Assembly: GCA_026709625.1 (NCBI GenBank)
Contig: JAPOSR010000019.1
Span: 1 to 64,000 of the forward strand
DNA from: Chloroflexota bacterium
GTDB lineage: Bacteria > Chloroflexota > Anaerolineae > Aggregatilineales > Phototrophicaceae
Length of the DNA: 64,000 bases
Direction: 5' to 3'
Shown: positions 17,181 through 26,166 of the stretch, one piece after another
How positions within the stretch are numbered: the stretch's first letter is position 1
Layout of the letters: each line of letters begins with the position of its first letter
The notes under the pieces: generated by a model
The model's database searches: none
Seen by the model: only the letters and a program-made list of their open reading frames with translations
What the model was told of the DNA's origin: nothing
Position numbers and translations under genes: made by a program

Positions 17181-18455
17181 CTACATAGTTGCGTCTTGCA
17201 CCATCTGCATGCCCTCAGCTGGCGTCATCTCGCCAGCCGCCACGCCAGACAAGGCATCTTCCAGCGCCTGCTTGACATCCGGGCTCTTCAACTGGCGCGC
17301 GTACTTCACCGTCGCCAACCAGTCTTCGGTAAACAGATCCCAGACCGCTTCTTGATTGGCAGAGCCGAAAGACTCGGGACGCAGACCGATATAGGCGGGC
17401 AGATCGTTGTAGGTATTGATCAAGGCTTGCGCGCCCGCGCCGCTGATCCAATCGGTGATGACCTTGCATGCCGCTTCGGGATTCGCCGAGGCGCGCGTTA
17501 CCCCCAGCATGACATCGATGCCGCCCAGCAAATCTTCTGGCGCGCCCATGCCCGTCACATCTGGGAACTTAAACGGCGCATAGCCTTGCAAGTTTTGGTC
17601 GAGTGGCGGTGGGTTGGGGTTGGCGGCTTGCTGCTGCCACCAAGCGCCCATGGGAAACATGGCGGCGCGCCCACCCTGGATTTGCTCGACAGCGGCGGGA
17701 TAGTGAGACATGCCCAGCGCGCCCGTCTGGAAGATGCCATCATCGAAAAGACGTTTCCACCAGGTCATAGCTTCGACGAACGGTTCGTCGGTAAAGCTGG
17801 CTTCGCCATCTTCTGCCTGATAGATCAAGCCGGGCGCGATGTTGTGTATCAACTGCATATAGACATCGCGGCGGATCCAACCATCGCCTGCGCCAATCAT
17901 CACCGGCGCGATACCTTGCGCATTGAACATGTCGGCCAGCTCCAGCAATTCGTCGTAGGTAGCGGGCGGACCGACGCCAGCTTCTTCAAAGATGGGCACC
18001 GTGTACCACATATTGATCGTCTGGGTGAGCACCGGCAATCCATAGATGTTGTCGTCGCCTTCGGGATTGCCCAGGCGCGCCTGCTCAATGCCGACCGGGT
18101 AGAATTGCGCTTCCCAGTCTTCGCCCCAGGTCGACACAGCGCAATCTTGCATGGGCATCAGCTGGTCGCGATACTGCTGGGTCAACGCGCCTGGCTCTAA
18201 GCCGATCAGATCAGGCAACGCGCCGCCAGCCGCCATCGTCTGTAGATCGACCAAGTATTCGGTATAATTCGTGATGTTCGGCTCGATGAGGATATTGGGA
18301 TTTTCGGCGTTGAACGCTTCGATCATGGCTTCGGTGGTGGCGATGACCGGACTCCATGAGCGGAAGCGGATGACCACTTCATCCTGTGCTGTGGCGGTCA
18401 ATCCAGGCAGCAGCAAAACCATCGACAATAGCGCCAGGGTGACTCTTCGCAACAT
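17181..18455 (-). CDS. Sugar ABC transporter solute-binding protein (CUT1)
   Basis: 424 residues from ATG 18455, with RBS AAGGAG six bases upstream. A signal peptide (MLRRVTLALLSMVLLLPGL to TATAQ) is followed by the family-1 binding-protein fold starting VVIRFRSWSPVIATTEAMI. The GGRAAMFPMGAWW segment is the conserved hinge-side motif of sugar binders of this family. There is no N-terminal lipobox cysteine, so retention would be in a periplasm or by interaction with the permeases. First transport gene of the cassette; sugar specificity cannot be read. Confidence 0.92.
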   Translation of the reverse strand: MLRRVTLALLSMVLLLPGLTATAQDEVVIRFRSWSPVIATTEAMIEAFNAENPNILIEPNITNYTEYLVDLQTMAAGGALPDLIGLEPGALTQQYRDQLMPMQDCAVSTWGEDWEAQFYPVGIEQARLGNPEGDDNIYGLPVLTQTINMWYTVPIFEEAGVGPPATYDELLELADMFNAQGIAPVMIGAGDGWIRRDVYMQLIHNIAPGLIYQAEDGEASFTDEPFVEAMTWWKRLFDDGIFQTGALGMSHYPAAVEQIQGGRAAMFPMGAWWQQQAANPNPPPLDQNLQGYAPFKFPDVTGMGAPEDLLGGIDVMLGVTRASANPEAACKVITDWISGAGAQALINTYNDLPAYIGLRPESFGSANQEAVWDLFTEDWLATVKYARQLKSPDVKQALEDALSGVAAGEMTPAEGMQMVQDATM

Positions 18456-18581
18456 GGTGGAACTCCTTAGAAAGAACTGAAATGCTTGCGATGATCTGTC
18501 AGCTTGCGATCTTCGCTTGCGCGCGCCTCCTTTCTCGGGCGACTCCATAACTCGCCCTCGCTATTTCACAGCATCCTGCCC

Positions 18582-19211
18582 CTACCCAACCAGACGGGCG
18601 TGATAGCGCTCGGGGATTTCCTGCGGTTGCCCGTGCAAAAGCGCCATATGATGCAGCTGCGCGGCGATCTCTACCATAACTGTGCAGTGAATGGCTTTGC
18701 GCAGGCTGTCCGCCAATGCCAGCATGCCATGATTCGCCCAGACGACCGCGTTGCGCGCGCCCATCACATCCAGCATGGCATAGCCAAATTCCCGCGATCC
18801 ACTGGGTGCGAACGGCATGACCGGCACATCGCCACCGACATCAATCAGCGTACTGACATGCAGCGGCGCGATCGCTTTGTGCAAGACGCCGAAAAGATTG
18901 GTGTAGACTGGCTCGGCATGCACGACAGCGCCGGCATCGCTGCGTCTTTCATAAACCGCTAGATGCACCGGAGCTTCATGCGATGGTTCACGCTCGCCCG
19001 CCACAACATCGCCCGCCAGGTTCATGACCACGACATCAGCCGGCTGCAGTTGGTCGTATGGGAAGTCGTGCGGCGTAATGAGAATGAGCCCGCTGTTTGG
19101 GTCGCGCAGGCTCAAGTTGCCCTGCGTCAGCGGCATCAGGTTCAGGCGCGATACTTGCCTGGCACCATCAATCAACGCGCGCTTCAAGGCAGAGAAATCG
19201 TTTTCTAGCAT
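18582..19211 (-). CDS. Class II aldolase/adducin family protein with altered metal site
   Basis: 209 residues, the usual length of fuculose/ribulose-phosphate aldolase relatives. Conserved: TQGNLSLRD phosphate loop (residues 29-37), catalytic-type Glu79 in PSHEAP, and the third zinc histidine in WANHGMLA (H161). In FucA-type enzymes the other two zinc ligands form HxH; here the motif is H98-A-E100, so one ligand is glutamate. The site may still bind metal or the activity may differ. It heads the sugar cassette at 13823-19211, 126 bases upstream of the binding-protein start, and probably cleaves the phosphorylated sugar made by the FGGY kinase. Confidence 0.83.
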   Translation of the reverse strand: MLENDFSALKRALIDGARQVSRLNLMPLTQGNLSLRDPNSGLILITPHDFPYDQLQPADVVVMNLAGDVVAGEREPSHEAPVHLAVYERRSDAGAVVHAEPVYTNLFGVLHKAIAPLHVSTLIDVGGDVPVMPFAPSGSREFGYAMLDVMGARNAVVWANHGMLALADSLRKAIHCTVMVEIAAQLHHMALLHGQPQEIPERYHARLVG

Positions 19212-19350
19212 AAGAGATCCTTAGCTTAGCATCTTAAGTATAACGAGCCGCAGCGCGCCTGCAAAGCAGCAGCAAATTGCGGGAGTGCGCAGAAGAAAAC
19301 AAAGTCGCTCAGGCAAGTAACGGGCAATGGTAGCCAGCGCCCTCTGGCTG

Positions 19351-19359
19351 TGCTAGCAT
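19351..19359 (+). promoter_or_regulatory. Extended -10 box, probably giving a leaderless transcript
   Basis: TGCTAGCAT is a TGn-extended -10 with a TAGCCA -35-like hexamer at 19331-19336 (17-base spacer). The ATG of the downstream gene starts only six bases after the box, the normal distance to the transcription start. No Shine-Dalgarno can fit, so a leaderless mRNA is predicted. Confidence 0.5.
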
Positions 19360-19365
19360 TCCGCA

Positions 19366-20271
19366 ATGCGTGACAAACGCGCCATCATCATGCTGACGCT
19401 GGTATGTTCGGCCGGCCTAACGCCCATCGCCATCCGCATCGCCCAGAGTGAAGGCATCCCTTCGCTGATAATCGTGTTGCTGCGGCTGTGGCTGGTCTCG
19501 CTGGGCTTGCTGCCGCTGGTGTGGACTCGCTACCGACCAGACTTGCTTCGCCTCACGCGCCGCCAGGCTTTGCTGTCCAGCTTGGCTGGCTTTTGGCTGG
19601 CGCTCAACCTGCTGCTGCTTTTTGTGTCGCTGGAATACACCAGTGTGCTGATGACCAGTTTGCTGCGGCGCACGACGCCCATGTGGATCGCGCTGCCCGA
19701 GATTTTGATATTCGGCGTGGCTTTTTCTCGGCGCTTTTGGGTCAGCCTGGCTGTCACCTTGGTGGGCGTGGCGCTGGTGGGGCTGGGCGGATTGACCGCT
19801 GTCCAGGCGGGCAGCGACCCCCTGCTCGGCGGCGCGCTGGCGCTCGTCGGCTCGTTCTGCTTCGGCGCCTATCTGCTCATCGGGCGGCAGCTGAACAACC
19901 TCATCCCGCCGCTTCTCTATAGCTTTCTGGTTTTCTTCAGCGCGGCAATCTGTGTCAGCCTGGCTGTGGCGGCGACCGGCGCGCCAGTCACCGGCTATTC
20001 GCTGGAAGCGTATCTATGGACGCTGGTGGTGACGATCTTGGCGCAGGTTTTGGGGCACCTGGGCATGAATCTGGCGCTGCAATTTTTGCGGGCGACGGCG
20101 CTGGCCATCCTGCTGCAAGTCAGCGTGGTTCTGAGCGCGGCAATTGCGCTGCTGGTCTTTGGCGAGTCGCCATCGATCGCGCAGGTGGCCGGCAGCGCGC
20201 TGGTGATCGGTGGCGTGATCGTCGTCACCTACGAGCAGACACGAGCGCGTTGGCGGCATCGCGCTGGGTAA
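19366..20271 (+). CDS. EamA/DMT-superfamily transporter (second copy)
   Basis: 301 residues with ten hydrophobic segments in two EamA repeats (TPIAIRIAQSEGIPSLIIV in the first; CFGAYLLIGRQLNNLIPPL in the second). Only distantly similar by eye to the exporter at 5405-6301. The conserved VSVVLSAAIALLVFGESPS near the end is typical of the family's last repeat. Its ATG sits immediately after an extended -10 box, implying leaderless translation. The TAA stop lies five bases before a MITE-like element. Substrate unknown. Confidence 0.88.
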   Translation: MRDKRAIIMLTLVCSAGLTPIAIRIAQSEGIPSLIIVLLRLWLVSLGLLPLVWTRYRPDLLRLTRRQALLSSLAGFWLALNLLLLFVSLEYTSVLMTSLLRRTTPMWIALPEILIFGVAFSRRFWVSLAVTLVGVALVGLGGLTAVQAGSDPLLGGALALVGSFCFGAYLLIGRQLNNLIPPLLYSFLVFFSAAICVSLAVAATGAPVTGYSLEAYLWTLVVTILAQVLGHLGMNLALQFLRATALAILLQVSVVLSAAIALLVFGESPSIAQVAGSALVIGGVIVVTYEQTRARWRHRAG

Positions 20272-20276
20272 AGGCA

Positions 20277-20451
20277 GGGAGTGGTGATGTTGGTGGATAC
20301 GCGTTGCTTTGCCTCTACCCCAAACCCCTTGCCCCAACAATGAGGGAGGGGCTACCATGCTGCGGAAGCGCAGGCAAAACTCCCCTTCCCTCGTTCTGGG
20401 GGCAAGGGGCCGGGGGATGGGGGCTTGGCCTTGCCCCCATTCGCGCACTGG
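20277..20451 (+). repeat. MITE-like repeat, copy B
   Basis: Starts GGGAGTGGTGATGTTGG and GTGGATACGCGTTGC, then a C-rich stretch, TGAGGGAGGGGCTACCATGC, the GCGGAAGCGCAGG core, CTCCCCTTCCCTCG and a long G-rich tract. The right terminal repeat is degenerate, so the end is approximate. GGGAGGGG and CCCCTTCCC can pair as an internal hairpin. Lies between the exporter stop and the sulfhydrylase start. Confidence 0.8.
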
Positions 20452-20517
20452 TAAGAATCGATGCGGCAAAGTAATCTATATGCTGTATGAATTGCTATTA
20501 ATCCAGGAGAGATTTGC

Positions 20518-21792
20518 ATGAAGCAAGAAACACTCGCCATTCACGCTGGCTACCAGAGCGAGCCAACCACCAATGCCGTGGCGGTGCCGATTTATCAGAC
20601 CGTCGCCTATGAATTTGACAATGCGCAACACGGCGCTGACCTGTTTAACCTGGCTGTGCCGGGCAATATCTATACGCGCATCATGAACCCGACCAATGCC
20701 GTGCTTGAAGAGCGCGTCGCGGCGATGGAAGGCGGCGTGGCGGCGCTGGCGCTGGCCAGCGGGCAGGCTGCCATTCATTATGCAATCGTCAATTTGGCTG
20801 AATCGGGCAACAATATCGTCACTGTGCCCCAGCTCTATGGCGGCACCTGGACGCTCTTCCGCCACATGCTGCCCAAGCTGGGCATCGATGTGCGCTTTGC
20901 CGAAGATGACAGCGCCGAGAGCCTGGCTCAGCACATTGACGCCGATACGCGCGCCGTCTATTGCGAGTCGATCGGCAACCCCGCTGGCAATATTCCCGAT
21001 TTGGCCGCCATCGCCGATATGGCGCATGCGCACGGCCTGCCAGTCATCGTCGACAACACTGTGCCGACCCCGGCGCTCTGCCGACCGGTGGAATATGGCT
21101 GCGACATCGTCTTGCATTCCGCCACCAAGTACCTGGGCGGGCTGGGCACGACCATCGCGGGCGTGCTGGTCGATGGCGGCAGCTTCGACTGGGCGGCGCA
21201 TGGCGACAAGTTCTACCAGTTCACCGAGCCAGAGCCGAGTTATCACGGCGTCGTCTATGCAGACGCGCTGGGTCCCGCCGCCTATATCGGTCGGGCGCGC
21301 ACGGTGGCGCTTCGCAACACGGGCTCGGCGCTCAGCCCCTTCAACGCTTTCTTGATTCTGCAAGGCATCCAGACGCTTTCGCTGCGCATGGAGCGGCATA
21401 CCGACAACGCGCTGGCTGTGGCGCGGCATTTGCAAGGGCATAGCAAGGTTGAGTGGGTCAGCTATGCGGGCTTGGACGATTCGCCATATTATGAGCTGGC
21501 GCAGAAGTATACCGGCGGCCGCCCCTCGGCGCTGTTGACCTTCGGCATCAAGGGCGGATTTGACGCTGGCGTGAAGTTCTATGACGCGCTGAAGGTCTTC
21601 AAGCGGCTGGTCAACATTGGCGATGCCAAGTCGCTGGCCGCGCATCCGGCTTCGACCACCCACCGCCAGCTGACAGAAGACGAGCAAGCGGCGGCTGGCG
21701 TCTCAGCCGAGACGATCCGCCTGTGCGTCGGCATCGAACACATCGACGACATCATCGAAGATCTGGAACAGGCCATGGCCGCCGCCGGCTGA
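20518..21792 (+). CDS. metY: O-acetylhomoserine sulfhydrylase (Cys/Met metabolism PLP enzyme)
   Basis: 424 residues, the usual length for O-acetyl-L-homoserine/O-acetylserine (thiol)-lyase. Makes homocysteine from O-acetylhomoserine and sulfide. N-terminal signature ETLAIHAGYQ; YTRIMNPTNAVLEERVAAMEG; PLP lysine K204 in HSATKYLGG; PLP-phosphate contacts around LASGQAA and VDNTVPTP; the C-terminal SLAAHPASTTH and CVGIEHIDDII motifs. RBS CAGGAGAG is well placed before ATG 20518. The usual partner metX is not adjacent. Gamma-synthase relatives share the fold, but the length and the SLAAHPASTTH context favour MetY. Confidence 0.93.
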   Translation: MKQETLAIHAGYQSEPTTNAVAVPIYQTVAYEFDNAQHGADLFNLAVPGNIYTRIMNPTNAVLEERVAAMEGGVAALALASGQAAIHYAIVNLAESGNNIVTVPQLYGGTWTLFRHMLPKLGIDVRFAEDDSAESLAQHIDADTRAVYCESIGNPAGNIPDLAAIADMAHAHGLPVIVDNTVPTPALCRPVEYGCDIVLHSATKYLGGLGTTIAGVLVDGGSFDWAAHGDKFYQFTEPEPSYHGVVYADALGPAAYIGRARTVALRNTGSALSPFNAFLILQGIQTLSLRMERHTDNALAVARHLQGHSKVEWVSYAGLDDSPYYELAQKYTGGRPSALLTFGIKGGFDAGVKFYDALKVFKRLVNIGDAKSLAAHPASTTHRQLTEDEQAAAGVSAETIRLCVGIEHIDDIIEDLEQAMAAAG

Positions 21793-21909
21793 GCGAACTT
21801 GTTCCCCCAAAAACGCGGCAAGCGGGCGATTCGCTGGGTCGCCCATTTGCCCATCATGCGCCATAGCCTGCGCAGTCTTGGGCAAGCGCGTCTGGTTTGC
21901 CAGACGCCG

Positions 21910-22308
21910 CTACAAGTTGTCGGTTTCGACCGGGATAAACACGCGCATCTCGAGCAAGTCCGAGCGTTCGCGGAAGTAGCGAATGACCGCATCGCCGATA
22001 ACCTTGGCTTTGGCAGCCATCGCCGCGCTTTTGACTGCCCAGCCGAGCAGTGGGATCAAACCAGCCGCCTCTGCGATCACGCCGCCAGCAATCGCGCTGC
22101 CCACCGCGCCCGAAAGAGTCGACAACAGATGGTCCATATCAAAAGCATTAACTTCGTAGGCGCGAGATACCTGGTGAATCATGGCGGTATCGGCGGCTGT
22201 GAGGAAGAAGGCGCTGCCAGGAATCCAGCCGGTGAGCGCCGCGCCGGTCGTCCAGTTCATCACGATTTTGCGCGCTTCGCGGTCGGCATCTTGCAATGAC
22301 TTGGGCAT
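21910..22308 (-). CDS. DUF697-like membrane-associated protein
   Basis: 132 residues from ATG 22308 with RBS CAGGAGCTG; longer readings extend into the divergent gap and are less likely. The sequence alternates glycine/alanine-rich hydrophobic helices (TTGAALTGWIPGSAFFL, GAVGSAIAGGVIAEAAGLIP) with a DMDHLLSTL segment, the layout of the DUF697/YcjF C-terminal domain that often accompanies GTPases. No GTPase gene is adjacent. It ends in a charged helix (ERSDLLEMRVFIPVETD). Probably membrane-interacting; function unknown. Confidence 0.65.
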   Translation of the reverse strand: MPKSLQDADREARKIVMNWTTGAALTGWIPGSAFFLTAADTAMIHQVSRAYEVNAFDMDHLLSTLSGAVGSAIAGGVIAEAAGLIPLLGWAVKSAAMAAKAKVIGDAVIRYFRERSDLLEMRVFIPVETDNL

Positions 22309-22447
22309 GGGCAGCTCCTGCTGTTTCGTGTATCGACTTATACGCGAGATGGGCAAGGCGGTTGTCCCTGCGCCTGCTCCTTCGCATTGCCCGCCACGAT
22401 AATCAAGGAGCCAGACCAGTCGCCAGCACAAGGCTGCGCCGATAGCG

Positions 22448-23683
22448 ATGAAGATCCTCCTGCTCAACGACCGCATCCCGCCGGAGGGACGAGGTGGCGC
22501 CGAGGCAGTCGTCTGGCGGCTCGCATTGGGTTTGCGCGCGCAGAGCCACCAGGTTCACATCGCTGCCGCCACCGAGGGCGATTCCTTTGACGACCAGCGT
22601 TCCGGCATCCCGACTCATCATTTGCGCGCGCGCTATCCCGAACGGCTGCGCAGTTGGCTGTCTCTTTACAATCCACAGACAGCGCGGGCTTTTCGCCGCT
22701 TGCTGGCGCGCATCCAGCCCGATGTTGTCAATGCGCACAATGTGCATGCCTGGCTGAGTTGGCATACAGTGCGGCAGGCGCGGGACTTTGGTTGCCGGGT
22801 CGTCTTCAGCGGGCACGACTGTATGCCCATCGTCTATGGAAAAATGCGCTATTTCATACATCCCGATGGCGGGCGGCTGCGCATCCCAGCGGCCTATCGT
22901 CTGCCGAGGCTGCGCAACCTGCGCGAAAATCGCTTTCGCTACAATCCATTTCGCAACCCGCTGATTCGCCGCGCCATGCGCCAGGCGCAGGCGGTCACTG
23001 TGCCCAGCCAGGCGCTGGCTGATGTCTACGCAGTCAATGGCTTGCCGTCCGCGCAAGTCGTGCCCAACGGCATCGACCTGAATACTTGGACTTCGGTCAG
23101 CTCTGAATGGGTGGACCGGCTGCGGCAACGCTACAGCCTGGCGGACAAGCGCGTCATCTTGGTCGCCGGGCGGATGACCAGAGAAAAGGGCGTCGAGCAG
23201 CTTCTGGCTGCCTTGGACGGGCTGCGGCTGGGCATGCCGAATGCGCGCTTGCTCGTGCTGTCTTCGCGCAGCATCGAGTCGCAGGTCCCGGCGCGCTTCC
23301 GCCATTTGCTTGGCTTGATGATTGCCGGCGGCTGGCTGGCTGGGGCAGAGCTGCGCGCGGCCTTTCAATTGGCGGATGTCGTGGCTGTTCCATCGATCTG
23401 TTTTGATACCTTCCCGACTGTCAGTCTGGAAGCCATGGCCCTGGGCAGGCCTGTGATAGCGACTTGCTTTGGCGGCTCGCAAGAACTGGTCAAAGATGGC
23501 GAAACGGGGTATATTGTCAACCCCTTTGACACTGAGTTGTTCGTCCAACGCCTGCAAGCTTTGCTGGGCGATCGTGCGCTGCGCGAGCAGATGGGGCGGC
23601 GCGGTCGGGACCATGTCGCCGCTCATTATCGCCTGGATCAACAAGTTTCGACCATGACGGCTCTATACGAGGCAACCAGGTGA
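22448..23683 (+). CDS. Glycosyltransferase family 4 (GT-B fold)
   Basis: 411 residues. Retaining sugar transferase. N-terminal donor-side glycine loop in PPEGRGGAEAVVWRLALGL; VPNGIDLNTW; VAGRMTREKGVEQLLAAL; and the C-terminal nucleotide-sugar motif SLEAMALGRPVIATCFGGSQE with the conserved Glu pair (SLEAM, SQELV). Likely acts on the cytoplasmic face of the membrane in glycolipid or polysaccharide synthesis. The stop codon overlaps the GTG start of the following acetyltransferase, so the two are translationally coupled. Confidence 0.9.
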   Translation: MKILLLNDRIPPEGRGGAEAVVWRLALGLRAQSHQVHIAAATEGDSFDDQRSGIPTHHLRARYPERLRSWLSLYNPQTARAFRRLLARIQPDVVNAHNVHAWLSWHTVRQARDFGCRVVFSGHDCMPIVYGKMRYFIHPDGGRLRIPAAYRLPRLRNLRENRFRYNPFRNPLIRRAMRQAQAVTVPSQALADVYAVNGLPSAQVVPNGIDLNTWTSVSSEWVDRLRQRYSLADKRVILVAGRMTREKGVEQLLAALDGLRLGMPNARLLVLSSRSIESQVPARFRHLLGLMIAGGWLAGAELRAAFQLADVVAVPSICFDTFPTVSLEAMALGRPVIATCFGGSQELVKDGETGYIVNPFDTELFVQRLQALLGDRALREQMGRRGRDHVAAHYRLDQQVSTMTALYEATR

Positions 23684-24588
23684 TTCAAGCGCAGGCTTAT
23701 CGAGACTCAGGCGACCTGTTTCGCGCGCAAGCCGCACTGATGCGCTGGGTGCGCGAGCGCGGCCTCGGCTACTACATTCACAAGGGCGATGTCGGACATC
23801 GCCTCTGCAATGGCGGTTACAAGTTTGCTCCCTGCGAGATCTTCTTCAGCTGGCTGCATGGGGACGAGCTAGCCGCCTTCGCTATTTTGTTGCCAAATTG
23901 GGAGATCTTTGATCTGCAAGTCGCGCCGGCTTGGCTCTACAGCGACTTGCACAGCGGGGCGATGCGCTTTTGCGAAGGCAAGATGCTGGAGCTGGCGCAG
24001 CGCCACAAGCTGACCATGAAGAAGCTGCTGGTCGAGGTGGGCGAAACTGACCGAGCCTATGCCGATTTTGTCGTTCAGCGCGGTTACACCTACAGCAAGC
24101 CCTGCATTTCGCTTGCCCGCCACGACCTCGCCGAGCTGCCAGACAAGCCGCTGCCAGCCGGTTTTCGATTTCACGATGCCGACGCCGCCGACGCCGCAAA
24201 CCTGGCTGATGCGCACAACCACAGCTTCACACCCAAGTGGGATGCCGAAGCCTACGCCGCCGTCTTCCAAGCGCCGCACATGGAACGCGAGATTGTGGTC
24301 ATAGCGCCGGATGGCCGATTTGCGGCTTTTGTCAATGTCTGGCATGACAGCGTGAATCGCTCACTGCTTTTTGAACCGGTGGGCACGCACAGCGACTTCC
24401 GCCGGCGTGGCTTGGCCAGCGCCTTGATGAGCTACGCGATGCGGCGCATGCAAAGCGAGTGGGGCATCGAATGCGCCTATGTCTGCCATCAACCACTGGC
24501 GATGAATGCCGCGTCAGGCCCGCTCTACGCCTCGCTGGGCTTCGTCAAGCTGCATGACTTTGCCGAATACGCCAAGCCCATGAGCTAG
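23680..24588 (+). CDS. GNAT-family N-acetyltransferase
   Basis: 302 residues from a GTG that overlaps the glycosyltransferase stop (GTGA). The N-terminal half resembles a degenerate acetyltransferase lobe. The C-terminal lobe carries the acetyl-CoA loop HSDFRRRGLASALMSYAM (R-x-x-G-x-A) and NAASGPLYASLGFVKLHDF, the usual GNAT ending. The tandem-GNAT length of about 300 residues is common. Coupling to the glycosyltransferase suggests a glycoconjugate or antibiotic-like substrate, but that is inference. Confidence 0.82.
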   Translation: MIQAQAYRDSGDLFRAQAALMRWVRERGLGYYIHKGDVGHRLCNGGYKFAPCEIFFSWLHGDELAAFAILLPNWEIFDLQVAPAWLYSDLHSGAMRFCEGKMLELAQRHKLTMKKLLVEVGETDRAYADFVVQRGYTYSKPCISLARHDLAELPDKPLPAGFRFHDADAADAANLADAHNHSFTPKWDAEAYAAVFQAPHMEREIVVIAPDGRFAAFVNVWHDSVNRSLLFEPVGTHSDFRRRGLASALMSYAMRRMQSEWGIECAYVCHQPLAMNAASGPLYASLGFVKLHDFAEYAKPMS

Positions 24589-24610
24589 CCCGCCGCGCCG
24601 CCCGACTATC

Positions 24611-24619
24611 TGCTACAAT
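24611..24619 (+). promoter_or_regulatory. Extended -10 box before cysS
   Basis: TGCTACAAT (TGn plus TACAAT, 5/6 to consensus) lies 42 bases before the cysS ATG. No convincing -35 is visible, which is usual for TGn promoters. Confidence 0.5.
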
Positions 24620-24660
24620 GCCCCAAGTGCCGCCAGCCAATCGACAGGATTTCGTCAGCG

Positions 24661-26124
24661 ATGACCTTGCAGCTATTCAATGTATTGGGGCGCGAGAAGC
24701 AGCCCTTCAAGCCGATTACCGAGGGTCGCGTCGGCATGTATGTCTGTGGGCCGACTGTCTATGAACATTCGCATCTGGGGCATGCCAAGACGTATGTGTC
24801 CTTCGATGTCGTCGTCCGTTATCTGCGCTGGCGCGGCTATGAGCTGCTCTATGTGCAGAATATCACTGATGTCGGGCACCTGCGCGAAAATGAAGAAGAC
24901 CGCGTGCTGGCGCGCGCCGCCCAGCTCAATGCCAAGCCCATGCAAGTGGTGGAAACTTATACCCGCAGCTACTTCGAAGATATGGACTCGCTGGGTGTCA
25001 TGCGCCCCGATATCTCGCCGCGCGCTTCGGGCCATGTGCCCGAGCAGATTGAAATGATCGAGACTCTGCTGGCAAATGGCAATGCCTATATCGCTGATGG
25101 CAACGTCTATTTTGATGTGCGCAGCGATGCGGACTATGGCAAGCTGTCGAACCGGCGCGTCGAAGAGCAGCAAGACGAATCGCGCGAGTTGATCGGCGGC
25201 GGCAAACAGCATCCAGCCGATTTCGCCTTGTGGAAACGCGCCGATCCAGAGCATATCTTGCGCTGGAACAGCCCCTGGGGCGAGGGCTTCCCGGGCTGGC
25301 ACATCGAATGCTCGGCAATGGCGAAGAAATATCTGGGCGCGAACTTTGATATCCACGGCGGCGGCATCGACAACATCTATCCGCACAACGAGAACGAAAT
25401 CGCCCAGAGCGAATGCGCCAATCACGAAGCCTTCGCCAATTATTGGATGCTCACCGGCAGCCTGAATGTGCTTGACCCAGACGAAGGCATCCCCGTCAAG
25501 ATGAGCAAGTCGCTGGGCAACTACATCACAATCAAAGACGCGCTGAAAAACTGGAAGCCGCAAACCCTGCGCTACTTCATCTTGACCTCGCATTACAGCA
25601 GCCCGGTCGTCTATGGCGAAGAAGCGCTCGCCTCGGCGAAAGCTGGCTGCGAGCGGTTGATGAATGCCCGTCAGTTGGTCCTGCGGCAGTTGAACAGCGC
25701 GCCCGCCGGCGGAGCTGGCAATGGCTTTCTGGAGCGCCTGGACAAAGCTAATGCCGACTTCCGCGCGGTGATGGACGACGATTTCAATTCGCCGCGCGGC
25801 ATTGCGACTCTGCAAGACCTGACGCGCGATGTCAACAGCCTGCTCAACAGCGATGCCGAGATCGGCGCTGATACGCTGGCGGCTATCAACGCGACTTATC
25901 AGGCTTTGGGCGGCGATGTGCTGGGGCTGCTGGACGACGAAGCGGCTGATGGCGGCGGCGACAGCCAACGCGAGGCGGCGCTCATCGAGCTGCTGGTGGA
26001 GATGCGCGCTCAAGCCCGCGCCCAGCGTGATTATGCGCGCAGCGACCATATCCGCGATCAGTTGCTGGCGCTGGGCGTCGCGCTGGAAGACCGAGCCGAT
26101 GGCACGTTGTGGAAGCTGCAATAG
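24661..26124 (+). CDS. cysS: Cysteinyl-tRNA synthetase
   Basis: 487 residues, class I synthetase. Zinc/substrate cysteine in [14 protein letters not shown] motif present as [17 protein letters not shown] and [17 protein letters not shown] for the metal site; KMSKS motif K280-M-S-K-S followed by LGNYITI; then the DALR and anticodon domains. ATG at 24661. Followed 42 bases later by a SpoU methyltransferase, the common cysS-rlmB pairing, so an operon is very likely. Confidence 0.97.
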   Translation: MTLQLFNVLGREKQPFKPITEGRVGMYVCGPTVYEHSHLGHAKTYVSFDVVVRYLRWRGYELLYVQNITDVGHLRENEEDRVLARAAQLNAKPMQVVETYTRSYFEDMDSLGVMRPDISPRASGHVPEQIEMIETLLANGNAYIADGNVYFDVRSDADYGKLSNRRVEEQQDESRELIGGGKQHPADFALWKRADPEHILRWNSPWGEGFPGWHIECSAMAKKYLGANFDIHGGGIDNIYPHNENEIAQSECANHEAFANYWMLTGSLNVLDPDEGIPVKMSKSLGNYITIKDALKNWKPQTLRYFILTSHYSSPVVYGEEALASAKAGCERLMNARQLVLRQLNSAPAGGAGNGFLERLDKANADFRAVMDDDFNSPRGIATLQDLTRDVNSLLNSDAEIGADTLAAINATYQALGGDVLGLLDDEAADGGGDSQREAALIELLVEMRAQARAQRDYARSDHIRDQLLALGVALEDRADGTLWKLQ

Positions 26125-26166
26125 GGGCGGCTTGTTGATGCGCGCCCGCGCAAAAAAGGGTGGGCC

